Below, piece by piece: positions 11,828-22,327 of a DNA stretch of 64,000 bases. Source of the stretch: Trichoderma breve (lineage: Eukaryota; Ascomycota; Sordariomycetes; Hypocreales; Hypocreaceae); contig NC_079234.1 in the NCBI RefSeq assembly GCF_028502605.1, positions 682,001 to 746,000 of the forward strand, in the 5' to 3' direction. The notes under the pieces were generated by a model. It saw only the letters and a program-made list of their open reading frames with translations, did no database searches and was not told the DNA's origin. The position numbers and the translations under genes are program-made. Numbering within the stretch: the first letter of the stretch is position 1; each line of letters begins with the position of its first letter.

Positions 11828-13090
11828 CTATCGCTTCACAGGCGTGCCATCCTCAGCAACCAGGAACTCATCCGTCTTGAGAGGGCCCTCTCCAACACCA
11901 GTCATGATGACTCTGCTGACGCCCTCCTTGATAGTGCCTGCGATGCCCTCATCCAGCTTGACGCTGGCGTTGACGACGCTTCCATCTTTCCAGCCCTCGG
12001 CGGTGGCCAGGAGCGGCGCAAAGGCGCCCAGCACCGTCGCCGCATCCTCCTCCTGGTAGTACACGACGCAGTTGGGGCCGGCATCAAAGGTATAAGCAGC
12101 AACAGTCTTGCCAGCCTGGGCATTGATGGCCTCAACTGCGCGAATGGCGGCCTTGGACACATCGTTCATGTAAAAGATGGGAGGGTAGGTGTCGGCGCAG
12201 GTGGCGTGGAACGAGTTGGAGTCGCGCATGGTGACCTCGGCGAACTGGGGGAAGTTGCGGTTCTTGATGGCATCCTCCATCAGGGCCATGTTGGCGGGGA
12301 CGATGGTGGATATTCTCTGCTGGAACAGGCCCGAGGTCGCGACGGTCTGCTGCATGCCAGAGGTGGACGAGACGCCCTTCTTGGAGGCGCTGACAACCAG
12401 AATCAGCGCGCGCATGCTCGGCCAGTGCGAGGCGGGGGCAACCAGGTCGGCCTTGGAGTCGCTGCCATCCTCCTTTTCACCCATTCTCCAGGCGACGTAG
12501 CCACCGAACAAGCTGCGGCAGGCAGAGCCAGAGCCCTGGCGAGCAATGAGGGACAGCTCTGAGGGAGAGTCGGGGAGCTCGTAGAGGTTGGCAATGGCCT
12601 GGACGAGGGCAGCAAAACCAGCAGCAGACGAAGCCAGACCAGCGGCCGTGGGGAAGTTGTTTTCGGAGACAATCTTCAGGGGGAAGGTCGACAGCTTGGG
12701 CAGCGCAGCGTTGGCAGCCTCGAGGGCAGCTCGGCGGGCGCGCAGCTCACGGAAGCAAGCCTGGGTTCGGGCGCCAGAAACGTCGGAGGGCTCGCCATTG
12801 AGCAGCAGGCTGTCGTCGCTGGTGTAGGTGGAGGAGCAGGAGGCGGTCGTGAGGGTGCGGAGATCGCTCTGGGACAGCGTCACGGAGAGGGAGCTGTTGG
12901 TGGGGAGGTTGAGCTTTGCGTCGCGTTTGCCCCAGTACCTAGAGGGAGAAGGATAATGGTTAGTAATTGATTCTCTGGCCTGAATTTCGTTGTCTATTCA
13001 TTCATCGGGGCCCAATGGCTTGACATACTTGACAACAGCAATGTTGACGGGGGCGGTGGTGCTTGCGCGGTAGACTTTTGTGTCTGCCAT
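11828..13090 (-). CDS. MVD1: Mevalonate diphosphate decarboxylase
   Basis: Two exons (13090-13029, 12938-11828) give 390 residues, standard for the family. The enzyme catalyses the ATP-dependent decarboxylation of mevalonate 5-diphosphate to isopentenyl diphosphate, the last mevalonate step feeding ergosterol and isoprenoids. The sequence shows the N-terminal APVNIAVVKYWGKRD and NLPTNSSLSVTL motifs, the GHMP-kinase-fold glycine/serine loop NFPTAAGLASSAAGFAAL, the QGSGSACRSLFGG motif, and FDAGPNCVV near the C-terminus. The first intron splits the conserved KYWGK motif, which fixes the start. No transmembrane segment is present; a cytosolic enzyme is expected. Confidence 0.97.
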
Positions 13091-14329
13091 GGCGATGGTT
13101 TGGTGGAATCGACAACGAAGTGGGCGGATTATCTGTTTGATTCTCACTTTTGGCGTTCTAGATAGAGAGAGATATCACAGACTCAAACAATGGCTGGCAG
13201 AAGAAGAGAGGAGAGGAAAGGAGGTTTGATATAGGGATCCAATAGTAGTCTGTAGAGGAAATTGATGGTTGGGCGCAAAGGCAAAATGTCACCCGGACTT
13301 TTACACCGCCCAACTGCCACTACTAGAGCACGACTAAGGCAGATTGTTAGTACTAGTACCTGGCCTGGCCGCTATTATATCGGCGCCAATTTTAAATCCA
13401 ATGCCTCTAGATCCATCCCATTTATTATCTTTGTTCCCCTTAAAAACTAACGCCAAATGTGATGAAGAGACGCTCGTTTTCGGCTGGGCGCGGGGCTGAA
13501 TCAACCCCCACCACACGAACGTTGCATCAAGGATACGAACACGAGAGCCTTGCTTACTGCAGCGCACTGATAGTATAAGTTGCATTGCATTGCATCTCAT
13601 CCCATCACATCAGGCGGAACGTGGCAAATGGGATTCGATTCGATTTCGCACATGCTGTACATGTATATCTCGCATCTGCCTGATGCATTCAGACAAGGCT
13701 ATTTGTTGCCTGCGCCGACGAAATTTGTGGCGGGCTGAACCAGCAACGAGCCGCTATCGATGCGTGATTCGACGCTGTATGACTTGGTAGGAGCTGGCTC
13801 GTAAGAATGATGCATCAAGAGCGAGATTCATGGAGGATGACGCCTCTTTTGATTGGGCCAATGGATTTCGATGGAGGGAATGCAGTATTAGGTTCTCTTC
13901 AAGGATGGATATTGACTCCTCATGGCTGCTGAGTTGCAACATTGCGCGCATTTTATAGAGACCGAAACATTTGAAAGCAGTGATTGCCGACATTGTATGA
14001 AGATGGGAGGATAGAAGAGGAAGATTCAAGAGATTCTAGTATAGCAACAGCCTTGGCTTTCAGCAACTTCACCGGCGATGCTACACCAGATCGTTGCTTG
14101 AGATGTGTGATTCCATACGGTGAAACTTGTCAGCTTACAAAATGCCCCAGTTCTTCATGTCAAATTTCCTGGCCATATCTTGACTACATGTACTATAGAC
14201 CATCTCACATTGCCACGTTCACTTGGTACTACACCACTTACGAATACATCAAAGAAGACAATTATTCCACTTGAGTCCTTTTAACCATCAATTCGTATAC
14301 GGTGATATATCAGTTTCCAAGCTTCCACG
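13091..14329. other. MVD1 promoter and spacer
   Basis: Intergenic. Several short open frames overlap one another, and none has protein-like composition or a splice-supported extension. Confidence 0.5.
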
Positions 14330-14518
14330 ATGCCGTCATATGGTTTCATACACCCAACTACTCCTGGGCCTAAGCCCCTCTACTACAATCCTCACAATGG
14401 CCACACACACAGCAACTTCTCATCAGCCACTCATGAGGCATATGAAGGCGAGTACTGCCTGACATGCCAATGCGTAAGATGTGTGGATAGACGAGCCGGG
14501 TTCGTTTTCTTGATATAG
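14330..14518 (+). CDS. Possible small protein with C-terminal Cys cluster
   Basis: A 62-residue frame beginning MPSYGFIHPTTPGPK, with A at -3 of the ATG. The composition is protein-like rather than random: it is rich in Pro, Tyr, His, Asn and Gly. It ends in a compact cysteine cluster, CLTCQCVRC, typical of a small zinc site. No signal peptide or membrane segment is visible. No family is recognised, and an isolated frame of this length could be chance. Confidence 0.35.
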   Translation: MPSYGFIHPTTPGPKPLYYNPHNGHTHSNFSSATHEAYEGEYCLTCQCVRCVDRRAGFVFLI

Positions 14519-14864
14519 AACTCTTGCTTTCTGCTTACATGGAAATAAGTGTAATTCATCGCTTGAAAGTTTCATTATCACAAGCTAGCAAAACAAGACA
14601 CTATTGCCAGCACGTAGATCACTTAAAGACCACAACATCCAGTCAGTTGGTTGCAGATTTACCAAAGCATACAATAAGTGTCACTGATGAAGAAATAATA
14701 TTTTTAAGACAATTCCATTAAGACAAAGCCAGTCCTAGGGTATCTTTAAACCAATGTGGTATCAAATCCCATATAAACACCAAAACTCCCAAATCAGTCG
14801 GGTATCGCTGCCAAATATTATTCCAAACGTCGTAATTCATAACAGTCCATCATCTCCAATGGCC
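14519..14864. other. Spacer, no gene seen
   Basis: AT-rich non-coding stretch leading into the 3' end of the minus-strand acidic protein gene. Confidence 0.5.
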
Positions 14865-15908
14865 TTAAAACGCAATCAAATCATCCCCCTCAAACCCCGG
14901 CTCAATCTCGTAGGGCTCTTCGTCTTCCTCGTCTTCGTCTTCCTTCTCAGATTCCCAATCAGTCTCCTCCGGAGACTGTACTTCCTCCAATGGAGGCACC
15001 GCCTCTTCCCCCCAAGCCCAGCGCCCAGGCCCATACCACTGCTCATCTATACAAGCCTGATCCTCCTCCGTAAAGTCAGCCCGGTGAAGGATGTTCTCGT
15101 CTACTCCGATGGGCACAAAGGTGACTTGCGCCAGGTTGCTCTTTGTGATGTCAAGGTTGGTGAGGCCGAGGCTGTCAAATTGCCCCCGTATGAGATGGCA
15201 GTTCCATTCGTCTATATGTTCTGCCTGTTCGCGGTCGACAGCGGCAACGGTCATGGCCATCTCCATGAGTGGCTTCATCCACTGTAGGAACTCGACGAAT
15301 CTCTCCTTCTGGTGCTCGGTCCAGTTGCGATCGTAGCCCTTGTCTTGGACCCAGAGCCAGACATCCAGGGCGTCGCAGTCCAATTCCCAGACATACGCGG
15401 CGGCCAGACGCTCAAGATTGGTGGGCTCATCCTGGGCAAGGTTCCACAGGTCGTCGGCCGCCTGCTCGTCCCCAGCTTCGACGGCTGCCGCAATGAGAAT
15501 GCGGTGATGACGGCGGACAGTGTGGCTGGCGGCGTATTGGAACTTGACGCCGTTGTGGATTTCGCCAAGGGCAGGGAGGTTGCTGCCGTAGTACTCTCTG
15601 CGCCAGGGGGGGATGTCATGAGCTGTCTCGTCTCTGTATATCTCAAAGTCGAGATCTTCTTCGGTCAATTTTCTGCGTGGCCCGAGACGATACTTTGTTG
15701 GTGTCGGGGGTGGCTGGCAGGTGGTCCGTTTGCCAGGACGGGGTTGAGACTTGGGAGTATCCTCGTTGACCTCCTCATTTTCCTTGTTGTCGTCGCCCAA
15801 ACTCATTTCCGAGTCAGACTCTTCTGCCCATTGATCAAACGGGGCGAGAATGTCCCGGTTGTCCATGGTCATGTCGATATCTCCGGTGACTGGAAGATCC
15901 ATATCCAT
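14865..15908 (-). CDS. Acidic protein of unknown function
   Basis: A single-exon frame of 347 residues from the ATG at 15908 (MDMDLPVTGDID). The longer open frame upstream reads through a (CA)n repeat and looks like 5' UTR, so the internal ATG was chosen. The first 80 residues are acidic and disordered with a Pro-rich stretch. Residues about 100-290 look folded: they hold regular Trp/Leu spacing and helices such as AADDLWNLAQDEP and LAAAYVWELDCDALDVWLWVQ. The tail is strongly acidic (Glu/Asp runs). No catalytic motif or known domain was recognised. It is probably a cytosolic or nuclear lineage-specific protein. Confidence 0.72.
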   Translation of the reverse strand: MDMDLPVTGDIDMTMDNRDILAPFDQWAEESDSEMSLGDDNKENEEVNEDTPKSQPRPGKRTTCQPPPTPTKYRLGPRRKLTEEDLDFEIYRDETAHDIPPWRREYYGSNLPALGEIHNGVKFQYAASHTVRRHHRILIAAAVEAGDEQAADDLWNLAQDEPTNLERLAAAYVWELDCDALDVWLWVQDKGYDRNWTEHQKERFVEFLQWMKPLMEMAMTVAAVDREQAEHIDEWNCHLIRGQFDSLGLTNLDITKSNLAQVTFVPIGVDENILHRADFTEEDQACIDEQWYGPGRWAWGEEAVPPLEEVQSPEETDWESEKEDEDEEDEEPYEIEPGFEGDDLIAF

Positions 15909-16457
15909 GTTGTAAAAGACGGAAGAGATGATGTCGGTTGGTGTGTGATAGTGGGTGTATAATAGTGGGTCGGAGAGTGAATAGAGGATATAAGTAATGG
16001 GGTATAAAGATGACCCGTTAACAGAAGAGGGAGTGTTTGCTTTAAAGCTATAAGCGGATAGAATAATAGTAAGGTGTGTGTGTGTGTGTGTATAAGAGAA
16101 GGATGTAGCAAGTAATGTGAAGCACAAAGTGGAATTGAGTGGTTAGAAGCTGGTAAGAAGCTTTGTGTGCTGGACTGACTGATTGACTAGAAGTGATGTA
16201 GATGGAAAAGAAAGAAAAGATGGGAGAGACTGGGGGGGAGGGAACCATTAAATAGCTGTTTACAAAAGCATATGAAGCCTTGGATTTGTTTATCAAGGCA
16301 TGGCTAAAGTCTGTATTGGTGAGATATCGACGCCTTAACAGCCACATGGACGCATAAAGAAGCAATATACAGAGAAGAGAAATGTATATAAACATCGATA
16401 TCAGATACATTCATGAAGTACAACGTGTTGCCATATCAACAGACAAGCAACCTCGTC
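15909..16457. other. 5' region with (GT)9 microsatellite
   Basis: Upstream of the acidic protein gene and downstream of the PARG gene. It holds an uninterrupted GT dinucleotide tract at 16074-16091 within the likely 5' leader. No gene is supported. Confidence 0.6.
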
Positions 16458-17402
16458 CTAATCGACGCCATCACCACCAAGCTCCTCGAAGACGGCCCCA
16501 GCCCCAAAGGCAGTTGTAAACCTACGAGCCATGTCGTGATCCTTGATAGCAAAAACTACCTCCATATCATCATAAACTTCAACTCGCTCAGATCTCTTGG
16601 CTTGTGGTCCTAGTAACACCCTCCTCCACGACCGGGCAATCTCGTCGACTGGGTTTCCGTAGGCGCCACAGCCCCAAGCCCCTAGAACAACACGATTGAT
16701 GTGACGAGCCCGCAAGATACGCATTATGCAACGCATCTTGGCCAAAGCCATATCTCTGTCTTTTTGCTCCGAATACGTAAGCTCTCCTTGTTGATTCGTA
16801 TCAACCTCTGGAAGACGTAGCATGGCTGCCGTAATGACATCGATAAAAACCTGATCCGCTGGTTTGAGATCAGATCGCTCTGTGTCCCAAGTCTTGCAAA
16901 CGAGGACGTCGGGTGTATAAATGGCGCCTATTTCAGGGAGGCGGTAGAATTCTTCGTGAAGAGATGGATATAGCGTAGTTCTTGAGCATAGCCATTCTTC
17001 TTGTGATGTGGCTCCGGTTAGGACACCGCCGCCGGGACGGAGGGGAGAAGCCATGTTGAGGACGGCAATTCGGGATGGGCTGGATTTAGATAGTCTTGAA
17101 GCAGCTTCTAGAGTATCGACAGGCCAAATTCGTATGTAATTGGGAGGTAAAAGGGTGGAGGGAGCTTCATGTGATGCTGAAGCTGTACCATTGTCGCCTG
17201 TTTGTTTGGTAGACTCTGAGTTAGTAGCTGCTGCTGCTGCTGATGCAATGGGTCCCTTTGGAACTATTCGAGGTGGATCTACAATCAATTGAACACTTTC
17301 AATGCCTTTTCTAGCTCTGGCATTCGACTTTAATATGGAAGGCAGCTTTTTGTTAAGAAATTGCTTGGCCGCCTTGGCTCGTTCATCTCTAGATGAGCTC
17401 AT
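16458..17402 (-). CDS. Bacterial-type poly(ADP-ribose) glycohydrolase
   Basis: A single-exon frame of 314 residues. The domain of about residues 90-280 matches the microbial-type PARG catalytic domain (TIGR02452/DUF2263). This macrodomain enzyme removes ADP-ribose polymers from proteins. The signature is clear: NMASPLRPGGG (GGG at 124-126), then GATSQEEWLCSRTTLY with QEE at 134-136, the catalytic-loop glutamates of this fold. The later VVLGAWGCGAYGNP is the typical macrodomain phosphate loop. The N-terminal 80 residues are low-complexity, with a short Ala run encoded by GCT repeats, and contain no targeting signal. Many fungi have only this short bacterial-like PARG. Its gene is head-to-head with the calcium uniporter gene. 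Confidence 0.88.
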   Translation of the reverse strand: MSSSRDERAKAAKQFLNKKLPSILKSNARARKGIESVQLIVDPPRIVPKGPIASAAAAATNSESTKQTGDNGTASASHEAPSTLLPPNYIRIWPVDTLEAASRLSKSSPSRIAVLNMASPLRPGGGVLTGATSQEEWLCSRTTLYPSLHEEFYRLPEIGAIYTPDVLVCKTWDTERSDLKPADQVFIDVITAAMLRLPEVDTNQQGELTYSEQKDRDMALAKMRCIMRILRARHINRVVLGAWGCGAYGNPVDEIARSWRRVLLGPQAKRSERVEVYDDMEVVFAIKDHDMARRFTTAFGAGAVFEELGGDGVD

Positions 17403-17846
17403 GGCTTGGGACTCGGCTTAGATAGAAGCTGAATTATCCGATTGAGTTTGTTTATCATATAAACGGTTTGTGGATTAATTGAGTTTCGCACATTGACTCA
17501 TATCTGAAAGTAAACAATGGCTTGGAAGTTGTGATCGGCAGGGCAACTCCAAAGCTTCTGGCAGCCCAGTCGTTGAAGGTGCCTGAAGCTAGCGGTTGAA
17601 GTCCAGCTGAGCTTTAGGCGCAAGACTAAAACTCGATTGGCCGCTGCTTTATGGAAGCACCACAAATGATCGTCGCTACCATCTCGTGACGTCATGGCTA
17701 TGGAAGCAAGTTTCGTCCATCATCATTTAATGACTGCAATGCAATTCAATGCACTGGAAATCCCCCAGATAAAAGAAACCTTTTCGATATTTTGTCAATT
17801 GGAAAGCTAAATCCCCGCGTAAGACAAATGCGCGTTCGGTAGCACA
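17403..17846. promoter_or_regulatory. Shared divergent promoter with CRE palindrome
   Basis: A 444-nt region between the PARG gene (-) and MCU (+). It contains a perfect palindromic CRE, TGACGTCA, at 17687-17694, the site bound by ATF/CREB-type bZIP factors (Atf1 class in fungi). An inverted CCAAT box (ATTGG) lies at 17636-17640. The sites are seen; co-regulation of the two genes is inference. Confidence 0.6.
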
Positions 17847-19348
17847 ATGTTGGCTTCATGTACCGGCGCGAGAGCCGTGTTCCGCGCCCTGCCGCTGGTT
17901 TCCGGAGGACAAAGGCAGAGATCACTGCAATTGTTCAGACAGACTGGCCATCAGTGCAGATTTCAACTTCCCGTGAGACATTTTACGGCGTCTCAGAGTG
18001 TCCGTGAGGACGAGGCAACGGAAAAGGCGAAACGGCTACATGAGAAGAGCGACGAGTTGGAACACCATGACACCGAGCGCCATAAATTGCAGAAACAGGC
18101 AGACGATAGACCCTGGCATCGGCTGAGTGGGAGCAAGCAATACAAGGAGACATCGCCAGATCCCTCTAGAGGAGACGATTCAAAGGGTACGTTAATGCTA
18201 GCAATGAAGCTTTGCCGACTTGGAGCTAACATGTCGAGACTGTAGGACGACTGCTTACGACACCAACCCGCTTGCTGAAGCTCATTTTACCCATGCCGTT
18301 CCACCCCGAGCAAGATACCATAAACGAGGTCGAAGAAGGAACGCACAAAGACAACGGAAAGAGGATAGAACCACTGGCGCTTCTGGTACATCCCCAGCAG
18401 CCGCTATCTTACCTCGAGCGACTTATACAGGCCGAGATCCCTCCATTGCAGGTCAACGGTCGCGAAAGGCTGCCCGACATCATCTTTCGGGCTGAAGCCG
18501 ACCACGAAGAATCCCCAGGAAAATCGAACGAAGACCATGGCAAAAGTAATGTGGCGTCGTATTCTGGCCTAGGTCGCGAGGGCCCTACAAAGGACAAAGA
18601 GGCAAATTGGGTTCGATGGAGTGGCAGCACCGAAGTTGGAGATTTCATCCGAGATGCGGCTCGTGGACGAGAGTTTGCCATTAACATTGAGGGATTCAGC
18701 AAGGAGCTGCGGGTAGCTGTGCCCAGTTTCAAAGATCGAACGCATTACATGAGATTGCAGTTGCGGCGGATGTCGAGAAATATCGATCAAATGGCCAAGA
18801 TCAAGTCGGAGTGCGATCTTTTGGCGCACAAGGGAGCCCATCGTCTGGCACAGGGAGGCTTTGCTGCTCTGGCTGGTTGGTGGGGCGTCGTCTACTATGT
18901 TACTTTTCATACGGATTTTGGATGGGATCTCGTAGAGCCCATCACGTACTTGGCTGGATTGGCGACCATCATGGGCGGATACCTGTGGTTCCTCTTCATC
19001 AGCCGGGATTTAAGCTACAAGGCGGCGATGAATGTGACAGTCTCAAGACGGCAGCACGCGCTGTATCAGGAGCGAGGATTCGATCCGCAGAAGTGGGAGC
19101 ACTTGGTGCACGAGGCCAATGCTCTGCGGCGAGAGATTAAGGCGGTGGCGACAGAGTACGATGTTGACTGGGACGAGATGAAGGATCTTGGGGGACAAAG
19201 TGTCAAGAAGATTTTAGAAAAGGAGAAGAATGGCAAGAAGAAGAAGGAGGATATTGATGAGGAGGCTGATGAAGAAGCTGATGAAGGGGTGCAGATGGAA
19301 AAGAAGGGCAAAGAGGAGCAGCATTCGGATTCGCATAAGAAGGAATGA
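17847..19348 (+). CDS. MCU: Mitochondrial calcium uniporter pore subunit
   Basis: Exons 17847-18186 and 18246-19348 give 480 residues. The N-terminus is a typical mitochondrial presequence (Arg-rich, no acidic residues for about 50 residues, with RHFTASQSV near the expected cleavage point). After a charged region and the matrix domain come two transmembrane helices at about 317-335 and 346-370. They are joined by the selectivity-filter motif W340-D-L-V-E-P345, the WDxxEP (DIME) signature of MCU. The conserved LSYKAAM and [12 protein letters not shown] segments follow, and the C-terminus is a long Lys/Glu coiled tail. The protein conducts calcium across the inner mitochondrial membrane. Spliced frame and motif leave little doubt. 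Confidence 0.95.
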
Positions 19349-20278
19349 TTTGATGAGGGATGTATGTATTACAGGTATTGTTAGCATTGATCATGGCGCC
19401 GGTAGCGTCGAAGTATGTGTGTTTGATTGTCGGATGAGGCGTTGGAAGAGCAGGCGAACAGATGATACAAGCAATTGAATTGAACAATTCATGAGATGAA
19501 GATTCATAATCCATACTAAACACAATATGCATGTGCTTGTCCACTAATAAATGGAAAACAGGCTCAAAGGGCTGACGTCGTCGATATCGCCGGGTCAGAT
19601 CATCGGCGATGCGATCCGCTGAACCGAGCCGCCTCGCCCTACCGCTCAATAGCTGGAGATTATTTTTGTTAGCGTTGCCACAATGAGCTGTCACATCGTG
19701 TTAGTGAGGATGGACCGTCGCACTATTGGTAAGAAAACGGCTGTGTAGGATCTTGTCTTGGTCAGGCCATGACGGGATCGCCGTTTCTTTGTTCTCAGCT
19801 GCGGGATGGGACGAGCAGGGAGGATTAAGCTTTTTTTGTTCTTGAAAAATTCCAGAGGAGAAGAGAAAGAGAGACAAAGCACGTGATGGATGTTTATTGT
19901 TTTTACTGCTTTTTATTGTTTGATTTGATTTACCCCGGCGATGTCGAGTCGCACTGTGGCAAAACCTCCTCCAAACTTACACGCGCATGACCCCATGATA
20001 TAAATCCGGGGCAGCTCTAGGCCCGCTGTAGCTTCAGCTCAGCTCATATTACAGTTAGAAGCTTCAACTTTTATCTGCTTTCTACCCCGCCCCCGCTTGC
20101 TTTTTGCTCTTGCTACTCTGCTTTACTCCACATGACTGCTCGTAAATCGTCGGTGATATCAAACCCCTGCATGCTACGATAACCCATCCATATCTTTTTT
20201 GTATAATTTGAGCTTCTTCTTCTTCTTCTTCTTCATTGCATCTTTGAGATTTATCGACTCGAGTCATTCAATTCCATC
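19349..20278. other. sidL-like promoter and 5' leader with (CTT) repeat
   Basis: Non-coding. The 5' leader of the acyltransferase gene is pyrimidine-rich and carries a CTT triplet tract at 20213-20234. No canonical iron-GATA site (ATCWGATAA) was found by eye. Confidence 0.5.
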
Positions 20279-21918
20279 ATGGCGCCGCAGCTGCTGCATC
20301 TGCCAGATGGCCAGACCTTCACCGTCACGCCCGTCTTCGCCGGGCTGGGCTTCAAGAGCCACGAGATGAACATGCACCCCAATGCCTTCCCCATCGGCTG
20401 GAACGTCGTCCTGCACACCGAAGAAGAAGTTGAATCGCCATTTGCCGCCGCCGACAACGACGCAGAAGATCTACCCTCGGATCCTTCACGGCCGCCCTCG
20501 CGTAAGACTCGAGTACATCCCTTTATTCGCCCGACGCTGCAAAACGACACCCTCTTCATCTCGTCCATCTCGAACCCGTCCAACTCCGACTTCAAGCCTG
20601 CTGCTAGTCCAACGAGGCAGATTGCCATGATGATGTGGGTGACGTTGTACTGGTACTTTCACCAGCCGCAGCCTCTCCCACAGCTTCATACCGAGGCGGC
20701 GAAGGATACACCGGACAATGCGAAGCCCAATGGCGAGTGGAGGATCAACATCAAGCGGGAGGGCGTGCTTCGCGGGCGCAATTTGATTCCTAAGCTGGAG
20801 CGCATGGGCCTGATTGCCGCTGGCGATACTTCATGCGGCACCGGCCTCGACGATAGCGGCGATGAGTGGGCGCGCATGTATGTCTCGAGACGCATGTTCT
20901 GGCAGATCCCCGGCCACCTGTTCCTCTTTACGCTGCAACCGACACAAAAGGCCAACTCGTCCGTCCCTGGATCGCCCGTGAATAGTCGTCCGAGCTCTCC
21001 CGTGCGAGGCGAGTCTTCCTTTACCCACTATCTGTCCATTGATGGCCTCACTCGTCTCGATAGCGACCTGCCGGGCGGGCCTATGCCGACCAGCGTTCCT
21101 CAGACCCCTGCCGTTCCAATTGGGCCCTTTTATTCGACCTCGCATCTCCCGACGTACTTTCCTCCTCCTCCGCTGCAGTACACCTTCTCAGACGGCGTTC
21201 GACATCCCGTGCGGCCGAAGCCTCATAGAATGGGAGAGATCTTCTACTCACGCTTCGTCCCTAGTGTTGGCAAATACCTGTCATTCCGCGTCGCCTCCAC
21301 GTCAACCAAGCCAGTGCCGTATCTGGGCCCCGTTGGGAGCAGTAACAATTCCCAGGAGCACGCACACTTGACCGGCATGACGGACATTGAGCTTCTGAAG
21401 ATGTGGATGGCGAAGCCCCGCGTCAGCGAGTTCTGGGGCGAATACAAGCCCGGGTTTTTGGAGGGCGTGCTCAAGCTGCGGCACTCGTTTCCCGTCATCG
21501 CCTCGTGGGATGGTATTCCCTTTGGATACTTTGAGATTTACTGGGTGAAGGAGGATATTCTCGGACGGCACTTGGCGAATGTTGCGGGGGACTTTGATCG
21601 TGGGATACATGTCTTTGTTGGTGAGGAGTGGGCGAGGGGTCGAGTGCCGCAGTGGTTGACGAGTCTTGTGCATTGGTGCTTTATAGCTGATAACCGGACT
21701 ATGAGCGTGTGTCTGGAGCCGCGGGTTGATAACGAGAGGTAAGTTTGGATCCTATTTGGAAAGATTTTGTTGATGTCTCTCTTAACTAATGCTGGATTAG
21801 GATGCTGCGGCATTTGGATGAGGCGGGCTTTGGCAAGGAGAGGCAGATTTCGTTTCCGCATAAACAGTCGTGGTATGTCAGGCTGTGGCGGGATACGTGG
21901 GAGGGGCCAGCATTCTGA
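20279..21918 (+). CDS. sidL: Siderophore N5-hydroxyornithine acyltransferase, SidL-like
   Basis: Exons 20279-21738 and 21801-21918 give 525 residues. The C-terminal ~170 residues form an AlcB/IucB-type GNAT acyltransferase domain: GYFEIYWVKEDILG, DFDRGIHVFVGEEWARG, a CLEPRVDNERML segment split by the intron, and QISFPHKQ near the end. These are the conserved blocks of hydroxamate-siderophore acyltransferases, which acylate N5-hydroxyornithine using acyl-CoA. The N-terminal half contains the paired domain typical of the SidF/SidL class. There is no peroxisomal C-terminal tripeptide (the end is GPAF) and no other siderophore genes adjoin. Both points favour the SidL type (intracellular ferricrocin branch) over the clustered, peroxisomal SidF. 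The SidL assignment is an inference; the family is solid. Confidence 0.85.
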
Positions 21919-22327
21919 GAAAGAAGAGAAAGTGTTATTGTAGAATGATTCTGGAGTTATGAATGGTAAGAAGCATGGCAGGAAATACCCATATAAGTTG
22001 TTTTAAACTGAAAGATTGGTGGTGGTGGGAAGAGTAAAGAGTATGGAAATATGTACAAGTAGTAGCTTTACACTGTAAGGCAGGGAATCAAAGAAACATC
22101 TTTTTGTAGTCACGGTTTAGATCATTGTTGTTCATGTTTAGTTCAATCTTGTTTCATATGGAAATAGCCTATCCCATATACCAGCCGGAATCAATCAATC
22201 AATCAACCCACCCTGCGCCTCCATCAAATGTTGGATATTTTCTAAGGTTATCTTTTTTACAGAAAAAAACAGGAAACATAGCAAGACACAATAAAAAGAA
22301 AAGGACCAGGTCCTTATTCGCAGCATT
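21919..22327. other. Convergent 3' spacer
   Basis: AT-rich spacer between the convergent acyltransferase (+) and ADE6 (-) genes. No gene seen. Confidence 0.5.

Noticed and set aside
11753..12562. 269-residue plus-strand frame opposite MVD1
   Set aside because: Mirror frame of the MVD1 coding strand; Gly/Arg/His-rich without recognisable domains.
15909..16127. N-terminal extension of the acidic protein through a Thr-His repeat
   Set aside because: The extra residues are the translation of a (CA)n microsatellite and C/T-rich leader; the ATG at 15908 is a better start.
19349..20278. Iron-GATA site controlling the siderophore gene
   Set aside because: Short GATA strings occur, but none matches the extended ATCWGATAA consensus on either strand by eye.
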